The position numbers and the translations under genes are program-made. From NCBI GenBank assembly GCA_900770845.1, contig CAAGLS010000039.1, forward strand, positions 1 through 20,466: a stretch of DNA of 20,466 nucleotides. The letters are read 5' to 3'. The notes under the pieces are model-generated. The model was not told the DNA's origin, did no database searches, and saw only the letters and a list, made by a program, of their open reading frames with translations. Source of the DNA: an uncultured Prevotella sp. (GTDB taxonomy: Bacteria; Bacteroidota; Bacteroidia; Bacteroidales; Bacteroidaceae). Of this stretch, positions 8,401 through 14,683 are shown one piece after another; the stretch's first letter is position 1, and each line of letters starts with the position of its first letter.

Positions 8401-9852
8401 ATGAAAAAGTTATCATTCTATATCACTTTCGCTCTCATGAGCCTTGGTCTTGCTTCATGTGGCGGCGATCTTTATGAGGACTGGGCTGATCCTCAGTCAA
8501 ATCCCCAAGAGGATGCCATCACCATTCCCGGCTACAAGGCCTCTGCCGTCAATCCCATTGACCTGGCTAAGGTGGCTGCCGACTCTGTGGATGTCTACTC
8601 GATGAGCTCCGCCACGCTGCCCGCCGGCTATTCGCTCACCGCCGGCCGCATCGTGCTCACTCCGCAGGGTGTGGAGGGAGCCACGGCCACCACGCTCAAC
8701 ACTTCTGTTACAGGCAAGGCTGCCAAGGCCGACCTGCAGGCGCTCATCGAGAGCGTGTATGGCAAGACCCCATCGGCCCGCACTTTTGCCGGCCATGTCT
8801 ACACCAGCGCCATCAAGAACGGTGAGGCCTGCCTCATCGACGCAGGCGAGGTGAAGTTGGTCGCAACGCCTGTCGCTCCCAACATCGAGAGCGCCTACTA
8901 TGTGATTGGCGGCACTGCAGATTGGACCGCTGATGGCGCAAGAACCCAGAAGTTCAGCCACAGCGCCACCAACGTCTACGACGACCCCGTGTTCACCATC
9001 ACCATCAAGGCTGCCGAAGACGCCGACACTTGGTTTGCCATCGTTGGCGAGAACGAGCTCAGCGAGGTTGCCGCCGGCAACTGGAGCAACGTGCTCGGCA
9101 CCACCAAGGGCAATGGCAACAACGCCTACGACGGAACCGTGGAGCGCCTCGACACGCGCGCCAACATCAAGGCAGCCGACCTGACCGCCGGCGACTGCTC
9201 GTTCAAGGTGCCCGCTTCCACCGGAGCCAAGTACATCAAGATTGAAATCAACATGATGGACTACACCTACAAGATTACGCCGTTGGCCTTCCAGACCACC
9301 ATGTATGTGGCTGGCGACGGCAACGGGTGGACCAACAATTGGAAGGTCTACGACTACCTCACCACCTCCACCTACGATGGCAACTACGACGGCTACATGT
9401 ATCTCGGCAAGGAGTTCAAGATCTGCTCTGAGACAAGCTGGAACGGCACCAACTACGGCAAGGACTTCTCCACCGCAGGCGACGCAGCCAACATGACGGT
9501 GCCCGATGGCGAAGGCTACTACAAGATGCACGTCAACTTCCTCTCCAAGAGTGTGGAGCTCACCAAGATCACCCGCATCGGTGTCATTGGCGACGCCTCC
9601 CCCGACGGCTGGAACTCTGACCAGGCCATGACCTACAACAAGGCAGAGCGTTGCTGGGAAATCAAAAACCTGAGCCTGACCAACGGTACGATCAAGTTCC
9701 GCGCCAACAATGATTGGGCCATCAACTGGGGCGGCACGGCTGGCAACCTGACACAGGGCGGCGACAACATCGCCGTCTCGGCAGGTACCTATCACATCAA
9801 GCTCTATGCTTGGGCCGACGGCTTCGCCAAGTGCACGCTCACGAAAAAATAA
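8401..9852 (+). CDS. susF: SusF-like surface starch-binding lipoprotein
   Basis: Predicted multi-domain surface glycan-binding lipoprotein of 483 residues, almost the length of B. thetaiotaomicron SusF (about 485). A lipoprotein signal peptide ends at Cys20 (GLASCGGDLYEDW). Residues about 35-155 form an N-terminal Ig-like domain. Three carbohydrate-binding-like modules follow, starting at about 165 (YYVIGGTADWTADG), 301 (MYVAGDGNGWTNNW) and 392 (RIGVIGDASPDGWNSD); each opens with a Val/Ile-Gly strand and a Trp-bearing loop. The third ends TYHIKLYAWADGFAKCTLTKK at the C-terminus. SusF proteins carry three such modules where SusE carries two, and the same difference is seen between these neighbours. 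It is the last gene before a strong terminator. Its codons favour C at the third position more than the susC/D-like genes do. Confidence 0.85.
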   Translation: MKKLSFYITFALMSLGLASCGGDLYEDWADPQSNPQEDAITIPGYKASAVNPIDLAKVAADSVDVYSMSSATLPAGYSLTAGRIVLTPQGVEGATATTLNTSVTGKAAKADLQALIESVYGKTPSARTFAGHVYTSAIKNGEACLIDAGEVKLVATPVAPNIESAYYVIGGTADWTADGARTQKFSHSATNVYDDPVFTITIKAAEDADTWFAIVGENELSEVAAGNWSNVLGTTKGNGNNAYDGTVERLDTRANIKAADLTAGDCSFKVPASTGAKYIKIEINMMDYTYKITPLAFQTTMYVAGDGNGWTNNWKVYDYLTTSTYDGNYDGYMYLGKEFKICSETSWNGTNYGKDFSTAGDAANMTVPDGEGYYKMHVNFLSKSVELTKITRIGVIGDASPDGWNSDQAMTYNKAERCWEIKNLSLTNGTIKFRANNDWAINWGGTAGNLTQGGDNIAVSAGTYHIKLYAWADGFAKCTLTKK

Positions 9853-9901
9853 GGCATCTTGCTTCATCGAAAGTAAATAGGTTGAGCTTCGGCTCACTGT
9901 C

Positions 9902-9937
9902 AAGGGCTTCCCCATTGTGCGGGAGGCCCTTTTTTTT
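9902..9937 (+). terminator. Intrinsic terminator of the susCDEF-like operon
   Basis: AAGGGCTTCCC (9902-9912) pairs with GGGAGGCCCTT (9921-9931) over 11 bp including one G-T wobble. The loop is eight bases, and eight T residues follow directly (9930-9937). It lies about 50 bp after the susF-like stop codon, a textbook Rho-independent terminator. Confidence 0.93.
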
Positions 9938-10020
9938 AGGTCGGTTCTAAAAATCAGGTAGAGGCGTATTGTGCCAGCTATCGGGACTCAAAACGCAAGT
10001 TGAAGAGAGAGTGTAGCAGG
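9936..10020 (+). repeat. Copy A of a dispersed terminal-inverted-repeat element (internally deleted)
   Basis: This segment matches the start of the elements at 10448 and 20256. It has the left terminal sequence (9936-9957, containing GGTCGGTTCTAAAAA), then GGCGTATTG (9963-9971), then jumps directly to TGCCAGC (9972-9978) and ACTCAAAACGCAAGTTGAAG (9987-10006). Relative to the other two copies it lacks exactly 78 internal bases holding a large hairpin. Similarity fades near 10020 and no right terminus is found. Its left end overlaps the T-tract of the sus terminator. Confidence 0.85.
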
Positions 10021-10049
10021 TGAATCGTTTGCCTTTGTTGTGTGTCAAC

Positions 10050-10115
10050 TGTCACGGACTATCGCGCCAATTGTCACGGACTATCGCGCCAATTGTCACA
10101 GACTATCGTGACAAC
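10050..10115 (+). repeat. 22-bp tandem repeat, three copies plus a decayed fourth
   Basis: Copies lie at 10050-10071, 10072-10093 and 10094-10115, with core GTCACGGACTATCGCG. Copies 1 and 2 are identical; copy 3 has four changes, and a degraded fourth copy follows at 10116-10137. Copy 3 with its preceding base forms a perfect 7-bp hairpin, TTGTCAC (10093-10099) with GTGACAA (10108-10114). The units are directly adjacent, with no spacers, so this is not a CRISPR array. Role unknown. Confidence 0.85.
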
Positions 10116-10242
10116 TGCCACAGAATGTTGCCAAGCCTTTGGAGATGGGTAAGTAAAGGGTGGCCTTGTGTTTGGATCGCCCCTCTGAGAGAGGGCGTGC
10201 CCTGCAAGTGGATGCATGCGACAATCCCTCCATGATTCATCT

Positions 10243-10267
10243 CGCAAAGGCGCAAAGGTCGCAAAGG
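10243..10267 (+). repeat. CGCAAAGG short tandem repeat
   Basis: CGCAAAGG occurs three times, at 10243-10250, 10251-10258 and 10260-10267, with one T between the last two. A related TTGCG follows. No coding or regulatory role is apparent; it lies within the repeat-rich spacer before the second LacI-type gene. Confidence 0.75.
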
Positions 10268-10312
10268 TTGCGTCCAGCTGCAGGCGCCGTGCCTTGTGCC
10301 GGCCCTAAGAAG

Positions 10313-10349
10313 CCCCCACCCCAACCTCTCCTCCTCGTTGGGGTGGGGG
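10313..10349. repeat. Perfect 13-bp GC-rich inverted repeat
   Basis: CCCCCACCCCAAC (10313-10325) pairs without mismatch with GTTGGGGTGGGGG (10337-10349) around an 11-base pyrimidine loop. No T-run follows on either strand, so a standard intrinsic terminator is unlikely. It may be a REP-like intergenic palindrome. The G-rich arm could also form other structures. Confidence 0.8.
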
Positions 10350-10428
10350 AGGGCTCGGGGACGCGCGTGGTTGACTGGTTTTTCCCAACTTTTATGCAGC
10401 TTCTTTTTTATTATTCAAATGTTTTGAT

Positions 10429-10442
10429 TAATTTTGCAAAAT
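10429..10442 (+). promoter_or_regulatory. Putative promoter -7 element with overlapping palindrome, before second LacI-type gene
   Basis: TAATTTTGC (10429-10437) matches the TAnnTTTG -7 consensus. A T-run at 10403-10409 sits at about the -33 distance. The perfect palindrome ATTTTGCAAAAT (10431-10442) overlaps the -7 element and could be an autoregulatory operator. Transcription would begin near 10443, so the leader of the downstream regulator would include the whole repeat element at 10448-10720, about 290 nt. Confidence 0.45.
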
Positions 10443-10447
10443 AATGG

Positions 10448-10720
10448 AGGTCGGTTCCACAAAATAGGTCGTGGCGTATTGGGCCCAGCCCCACCTTTTC
10501 TCGCCATGGCAGAGCTCAAGCGAGCTTGGCTCTGCTCATTTGGCTTATCGAAAAGGTTCTGCCAGCTGCGGGGACTCAAAACGCAAGCTGAAGAGGGAGT
10601 GTGGCTGGCCACACGGCCGATGGGACTTGACGCTCTGGGGTCGATGGATGCAGAAGGCGACCGAAAACAACATGTATACAATCAGCTTGGTTCCTAAACC
10701 TGGTTTTTAGGACCGGCCTA
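10448..10720 (+). mobile_element. Copy B of the dispersed element, MITE-like with terminal inverted repeats
   Basis: About 272 bp without a credible gene. The right end (10699-10720) read on the minus strand is TAGGCCGGTCCTAAAAACC plus AGG. This matches the left end of copy A (9936-9957) at 19 of 22 positions, all three differences being C/T. The left end of copy B (10448-10468) is a diverged version of the same sequence. Inside lies a hairpin module (10494-10556) with nested stems, CCTTTTC/GAAAAGG outside and CAGAGC/GCTCTG inside. A further stem GGTTCCTAAA/TTTAGGACC overlaps the right terminus. No clear target-site duplication is seen. The right end is 12 bp from the start codon of the next gene. 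It looks like a non-autonomous transposable element, but no transposase is present in the window to confirm this. Confidence 0.75.
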
Positions 10721-10732
10721 AAGTCATTTTGT

Positions 10733-11797
10733 ATGTCTAATAGAATCAGGATAAAGGATATAGCCCTGCGCGCAGGTGTGAGCGTGGGCACTGTGGATCG
10801 CGTGCTCCACAACCGTTCCAACGTGAGCAAGAAGGCGGTGGTGAAGGTGCAGGAGGCGCTCAAGGAGATGGACTATCAGCCCAACATGTATGCCTCGGCT
10901 TTGGCCTACAACAAGAATTATCTCTTTTATCTCCTCATTCCCAAACACGAGAAGGAGGCTTATTGGGACGAGGTGGAGCTCGGCGTCAAGGAGTGCGAGC
11001 GCATCAGGAGCGACTTCCGCATAGAAGTGGCCATCGCCTATTACGACCGCAGCGAGCCCATGTCGTTGCCCGAGACCGGCGAGCAGTGCCTCGCCAAGAA
11101 CCCCGACGGCCTCATCCTCGTGCCCACCACGCTTGAGGCCACCCGCCAGCTCACCGACCGCCTCCATCAGGCGTCCATCCCCTTCGTGATGCTCGACAGC
11201 TATATGCCCGACCTCCGCCCGCTGGCCTTCTTCGGACAGGACTCGTTCCAGAGCGGCTACTTCGCCGCGCGCATGTTCATGCTCTTGGCCGGAGGGGAGA
11301 AGGAGGTGATGCTCATGAAGCACCTCAACCGCGGCAAGAGCATCAGCAAGCAGCAGGCCAACCGCGAGGTGGGATTCCGCCACTATATGGGCGACCATTT
11401 CCCCGCCGTCAGCATCTTGGAGGTGTGCCTCGACATCCACGACTCCATGGAGCAGTTCGACAGCCAGTTGGAGGAGTTCTTCACCAGCCATCCCAATGTG
11501 CACCACTGCATCACCCTGGGCGCCCACGCCGCCATCGTGGGCAGGTTCCTGCTGCGCACCAACCGCCGCGAGGTGCAGATCATGGGCTACGACTTCACCC
11601 CGCAGAACAACAAGTGCATGCGCGAGGGCAGCGTGTCGTTCCTCGTCTGCCAGCACGCCTTCATGCAGGGCTATCAGTGTGTGGATGCCCTCTTCCGCGC
11701 CATCGTGCTCAAGAAGGAGGTCACACCTGTCAACTATATGCCCATCGAGCTCCTCACCCCGGAGAACATCGACTTCTACAGGAGGAAGAGCTACTGA
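10733..11797 (+). CDS. LacI-family transcriptional regulator (second)
   Basis: A 354-residue regulator. The LacI-type helix-turn-helix is at residues 5-50 (RIKDIALRAGVSVGTVDRVLH, then YQPN), and a periplasmic-binding-protein-like effector domain starts at about residue 63 (NYLFYLLIPKHEKEAYWDEVELG). Sensor-domain landmarks include PDGLILVPTT, IPFVMLDSYMPD and VQIMGYDFTPQNN. The Trp-Asp-Glu segment near residues 78-80 and the 'GVKECERI' pattern are common in Bacteroidota members related to sugar- or RbsB-like sensors. Only 52 bp separate it from the nhaC-like gene, so the two probably form an operon; the ligand may be the antiporter's substrate or a linked metabolite, which is inference. Its leader contains the MITE-like element. 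It shares little with the first LacI-type protein outside the DNA-binding domain. Confidence 0.92.
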   Translation: MSNRIRIKDIALRAGVSVGTVDRVLHNRSNVSKKAVVKVQEALKEMDYQPNMYASALAYNKNYLFYLLIPKHEKEAYWDEVELGVKECERIRSDFRIEVAIAYYDRSEPMSLPETGEQCLAKNPDGLILVPTTLEATRQLTDRLHQASIPFVMLDSYMPDLRPLAFFGQDSFQSGYFAARMFMLLAGGEKEVMLMKHLNRGKSISKQQANREVGFRHYMGDHFPAVSILEVCLDIHDSMEQFDSQLEEFFTSHPNVHHCITLGAHAAIVGRFLLRTNRREVQIMGYDFTPQNNKCMREGSVSFLVCQHAFMQGYQCVDALFRAIVLKKEVTPVNYMPIELLTPENIDFYRRKSY

Positions 11798-11849
11798 TGC
11801 CCCTCGGCCTTCCTCCCCCGGGAGGTGAGGCAAGACAAAGGATAAGCCT

Positions 11850-13151
11850 ATGAGTAGGAAACAAGGAATATTGGCCATATCGCCGATGGTGGTGCTGATG
11901 GCGCTCATCAGCGTGTTCACCGTCCACTCCGTGGGGCAGACAGGCAACAAGAGCAGCGACACCAACCTGTCGCTCACCGTGGCCTTCCTCTTCGCCAGTG
12001 TGTATGCCATCATCACCTCGCGCGGCTTCTCGCTCAACCAGCGCATCGAGGCCTACAGCCGTGGGGCGGGGGCGAGCAACCTCATGCTCATGCTCTGGAT
12101 CTATGTGCTGGCCGGCGCCTTCGCCGCCTCGGCCAAGCAGATGGGGAGCATCGACGCCACCGTGGGCCTCACGCTCTCGCTCCTGCCGGCCAGCATGATC
12201 CTGCCCGGCCTCTTTGTGGCGGCCTGTTTCATCTCGCTCGCCATCGGCACGAGCGTGGGCACCGTGGTGGCCTTGGTGCCGATAGCGGCCGGGCTGGCCC
12301 GGCAGACGGACAGCGACGTGTCGCTGCTCACCGCCGCCATTGTGGGAGGGGCCTACTTCGGCGACAACCTCTCGTTCATCAGCGACACCACCGTGGTGGC
12401 CACCCAGACCCAGCAGTGCAAGATGAGCGACAAGTTTCGCGTCAACGTGACAATCGTCGCGCCCGCCGCGCTGCTCATCCTCGCCCTCTACGCCTTCATG
12501 GGCGCGGGCATGGAGGCCCCCACCGGGAGCGCGCCGATAGAGCTGGTCAAGGTGATACCCTATATGGCCGTGCTCGTCATCGCCGTGTGCGGCATCAACG
12601 TCATGGCCGTGCTCACCATTGGCCTCGCGCTCTGCGGCGTCATCGGCATCGCCGACGGCAGCTATGGGTTCTATGGCTGGTTGGGGGCCATGGGTGGCGG
12701 CATCTTGGGCATGGGCGAGCTCATCATCATCGCCATGATGGCGGGCGGCATGCTTGAGATTGTGCGCAAGAATGGGGGCATCGACTATCTCATCACGATC
12801 CTCACGCGCAGTATCTCCACGCGCCGCGGGGCGGAGCTGTCGATAGCCACACTGGTGTCGCTCGTCAACCTCTGCACGGCCAACAACACCGTGGCCATCC
12901 TCACCGTGGGCAACATCGCCAAGAAGATCGGCGACCGCTACGGGGTGGACAGCCGCAAGGCCGCCAGCATCCTCGACACCTTCTCCTGCACCGTGCAGGG
13001 ACTGATTCCCTATGGTGTGCAGATGCTCCTGGCCGCCGGACTGGCGGGGGTGAGCCCCATGCAGATTCTGCCCCACCTCTACTATCCCATGGCCATCGGC
13101 GTCAGCTCCCTGCTCGCCATCCTGCTCAGGCTTCCGAGGAGATATTCCTGA
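11850..13151 (+). CDS. nhaC: NhaC-family Na+/H+ (or organic acid) antiporter
   Basis: Polytopic inner-membrane antiporter of 433 residues. Hydrophobic segments occur throughout, beginning at about residue 8 (LAISPMVVLMALISVF). The NhaC hallmark GGAYFGDNLSFISDTT is at 166-181, containing the conserved Gly-Asp and Ser-Asp-Thr residues of the transport core. A second conserved region (SLVNLCTANNTVAILTVG) is at about 337-354. Members of this family exchange Na+ for H+, and some (MleN type) exchange malate for lactate, so the substrate is not certain. The start at 11850 is supported by AAAGGA ten bases upstream. A short CCTCCC/GGGAGG stem lies in the 52-bp gap from the regulator gene, without a T-tract. 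Co-transcription with the LacI-type regulator is likely and unusual for this family. Confidence 0.88.
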   Translation: MSRKQGILAISPMVVLMALISVFTVHSVGQTGNKSSDTNLSLTVAFLFASVYAIITSRGFSLNQRIEAYSRGAGASNLMLMLWIYVLAGAFAASAKQMGSIDATVGLTLSLLPASMILPGLFVAACFISLAIGTSVGTVVALVPIAAGLARQTDSDVSLLTAAIVGGAYFGDNLSFISDTTVVATQTQQCKMSDKFRVNVTIVAPAALLILALYAFMGAGMEAPTGSAPIELVKVIPYMAVLVIAVCGINVMAVLTIGLALCGVIGIADGSYGFYGWLGAMGGGILGMGELIIIAMMAGGMLEIVRKNGGIDYLITILTRSISTRRGAELSIATLVSLVNLCTANNTVAILTVGNIAKKIGDRYGVDSRKAASILDTFSCTVQGLIPYGVQMLLAAGLAGVSPMQILPHLYYPMAIGVSSLLAILLRLPRRYS

Positions 13152-13204
13152 CCCACCTCCCCTCCCTACAACACCTCCCACCCCTACACAACCCCTACAA
13201 ACCC
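13151..13204 (+). promoter_or_regulatory. C-rich, G-free spacer: possible Rho-dependent termination site
   Basis: These 54 bases, starting at the last base of the nhaC-like stop codon, contain no G and 33 C residues. A C-rich, G-poor unstructured transcript is what Rho loads on (rut site). The complementary strand at 13177-13204 has four G-runs with loops of 6, 7 and 1 bases, a formal G-quadruplex motif. No intrinsic terminator is visible here. Function is inferred from composition only. Confidence 0.4.
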
Positions 13205-13212
13205 GAATCACG

Positions 13213-14019
13213 ATGGACATCATTCAGCGCAACTTTTTCCGGCTGCTTCTCTCCGGTTCCTTGGGAATGTTTGAGAAGATAGAGCCTATGTCGGCCTTCA
13301 AGTGGAACCGGCTGATGCAGATAGCGAGGATACAGGGCGTGAGCGACATCACGCTCAAGGGCATCCGCAATTCCCAGCATGAGGCCACGTGCAACATCCC
13401 CGACCGTCTGGTGGCCGAGGCCGAGAAGGTGGTCGGGGCCATGCCGGCGGGCCGCCAGCCCACCTCGCGCATGGCCAACCCGCTGTTTAAGCGCCGGCTG
13501 GAGCGCATCCGCCACGACGAGCGCCACGCCATCGACTGCTCGGTGGAGACGCTCGAACTGCTCAACCTCATCGTGGCCAACGTCTACTGCATGATCAACG
13601 CCGGCGTGTCGCTGAAGCTCATCCTCGACTTGGGCGGCTATCTGCGCACCAAGGGCGACAAGGTGGACTTTGTGAAGCTCGACACGTGGCTGGCCTCGCT
13701 CCATATCCAGCGCATGGCACAGCTCGAAGGCTCCATCCTCATCGAGGTGTTCGGATTTGAGCAGGACGAGGTGCCCTTTGTCCACAAGGTGGAGAAGAGC
13801 GCCCATGCCATCGTGTTCCGCTCGCTCTCCCACAACGAGCAGGACGACGCCGCCCAGTGGCACCTGCAGCAAAACCGCACGGGCTTCATCACCAACAACA
13901 GTGGCCTGCTCCGCCGCAACCTCAAGCGCAGCATGAGGTATTTCGACTATGCTCCCTTCGAGACCATGAGCAGTTTTGTGAGCAATATCGCCAAGTCGTT
14001 CTCAGAGATTGAGGAGTGA
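13213..14019 (+). CDS. NTP_transf_5-like protein lacking the nucleotidyltransferase core
   Basis: A 268-residue soluble protein, no signal peptide or membrane segment. The N-terminus (RNFFRLLLSGSLG, EPMSAFKWNRLMQIARIQGV) and the segment at about 130-195 (NAGVSLKLILDLGGYLRTKG, FVKLDTWLASLHIQRMAQLE, EVFGFEQDEVPF) resemble the helical ends of the uncharacterised nucleotidyltransferase family NTP_transf_5. In typical members a catalytic domain with paired Asp residues (D-x-D) lies between these ends; here only about 80 residues without such a motif fill the gap. The protein may therefore be a non-catalytic derivative, for example a binding or scaffold protein. The family match is by eye and only moderately secure. 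The start ATG follows the C-rich spacer, with no clear promoter of its own, so it may be read from the upstream operon or poorly expressed. The next gene has its own promoter. Confidence 0.8.
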   Translation: MDIIQRNFFRLLLSGSLGMFEKIEPMSAFKWNRLMQIARIQGVSDITLKGIRNSQHEATCNIPDRLVAEAEKVVGAMPAGRQPTSRMANPLFKRRLERIRHDERHAIDCSVETLELLNLIVANVYCMINAGVSLKLILDLGGYLRTKGDKVDFVKLDTWLASLHIQRMAQLEGSILIEVFGFEQDEVPFVHKVEKSAHAIVFRSLSHNEQDDAAQWHLQQNRTGFITNNSGLLRRNLKRSMRYFDYAPFETMSSFVSNIAKSFSEIEE

Positions 14020-14046
14020 GCAGCCCCCGGAAGGCACAATTTGGCG

Positions 14047-14085
14047 TTTTGTTGCCCTACTTCATCCGAAAAGTGTTACCTTTGC
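14047..14085 (+). promoter_or_regulatory. Putative promoter of the chrA-type operon
   Basis: TACCTTTGC (14077-14085) matches the TAnnTTTG -7 consensus. TTTTGTTG (14047-14054) offers a -33 element at a slightly long spacing of about 22 bp. Transcription would start near 14092, and the leader contains a GGGCGG/CCGCCC hairpin (14109-14131) just before an A/T-rich start region. The position fits the start at 14144 and argues against the upstream in-frame ATG at 14009. Confidence 0.55.
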
Positions 14086-14143
14086 ACCCGCAGGGAATGA
14101 CAACCAAGGGGCGGCCGTACCGTCTCCGCCCATATATATAATA

Positions 14144-14683
14144 ATGTACAAGAAGCTGTTTACGACATTCTTCAAGATTGGCGCCTTCACCTTGGGTGGC
14201 GGCTACGCCATGATACCCATCATCGAGAGTGAGGTGGTGGAGAAGAACAAGTGGATAGAGAAGGACGAGTTTCTCGACCTCATCGCCATCGCGCAGAGTT
14301 GCCCGGGCGTGTTCGCCATCAACATCTCCACGTTTGTGGGCTATAAGATTCGGGGCAACAAGGGAGCGGTTTGCACGAGCCTGGGCACGGCCTTGCCCTC
14401 GTTCCTCATCATCCTCCTCATCGCCATGTTCTTCCATCAGTTTATGAACGTTGGGTGGGTGGCCGCCATGTTCCGCGGCATCCGCCCCGCCGTGGTGGCA
14501 CTCATCGCCGTGCCCACGTTCAATCTTGCCAAGAGCGCCCATATCTCTTGGTCCAACGCGTGGATTCCCGTGGTCTCCGCGCTGCTCATCTATGCCCTCC
14601 ACGTCAATCCCGTGTGGATCATCCTCTGTGCCGGCATTGGCGGATACGTGTATGGTCAATTTCTGAACAATCCCGAAGCATGA
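14144..14683 (+). CDS. chrA: ChrA-family transporter, first short subunit
   Basis: Inner-membrane protein of 179 residues forming one half of a split chromate-ion-transporter (CHR) family carrier. Conserved features are FTLGGGYAMIPII (15-27), the AQSCPGVFAINISTFVGYK region (about 63-81), and the amphipathic FRGIRPAVVALIA segment. About five to six hydrophobic segments are visible. Single-domain CHR proteins of this length normally come in adjacent pairs that work together, as here. The start chosen at 14144 gives the family-typical N-terminus (YKKLFTTFFKIGAF) and lies downstream of the promoter; the in-frame extension to 14009 would add 45 unrelated residues and overlap the preceding gene. 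The stop overlaps the next start in ATGA. Chromate export is the family's named activity; the natural substrate in an anaerobic gut-type organism is unknown. Confidence 0.9.
   Translation: MYKKLFTTFFKIGAFTLGGGYAMIPIIESEVVEKNKWIEKDEFLDLIAIAQSCPGVFAINISTFVGYKIRGNKGAVCTSLGTALPSFLIILLIAMFFHQFMNVGWVAAMFRGIRPAVVALIAVPTFNLAKSAHISWSNAWIPVVSALLIYALHVNPVWIILCAGIGGYVYGQFLNNPEA

Noticed and set aside
10050..10137. CRISPR array
   Set aside because: The 22-bp units are directly adjacent with no spacers, and no cas genes are present.
10020..10710. Several small open frames of 70-95 codons in the 880-bp spacer
   Set aside because: They run through repeat sequences on both strands, lack ribosome sites and have no family features.
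10448..10720. Structural RNA or tRNA gene in the repeat element
   Set aside because: The hairpin module has no cloverleaf or known RNA signature, and the element has terminal inverted repeats; a small RNA remains possible but is not supported enough to annotate.
11798..11849. Terminator between the second LacI-type gene and the nhaC-like gene
   Set aside because: A CCTCCC/GGGAGG stem is present but no T-tract follows, and the short gap favours co-transcription.
11754..13223. Minus-strand open frame (489 codons) opposite the nhaC-like gene
   Set aside because: Composition is dominated by Gly, His, Glu and Arg with no domain pattern; the plus strand carries a recognisable NhaC protein.
14009..14143. 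Upstream in-frame ATG extending the first ChrA-type protein
   Set aside because: It would overlap the previous gene and translate across the promoter; the added residues do not fit a membrane protein N-terminus.
14371..14679. Upstream extension of the second ChrA-type protein
   Set aside because: The extension lies out of frame within the first subunit and is His/Pro/Arg-rich; the ATGA overlap gives the natural start.
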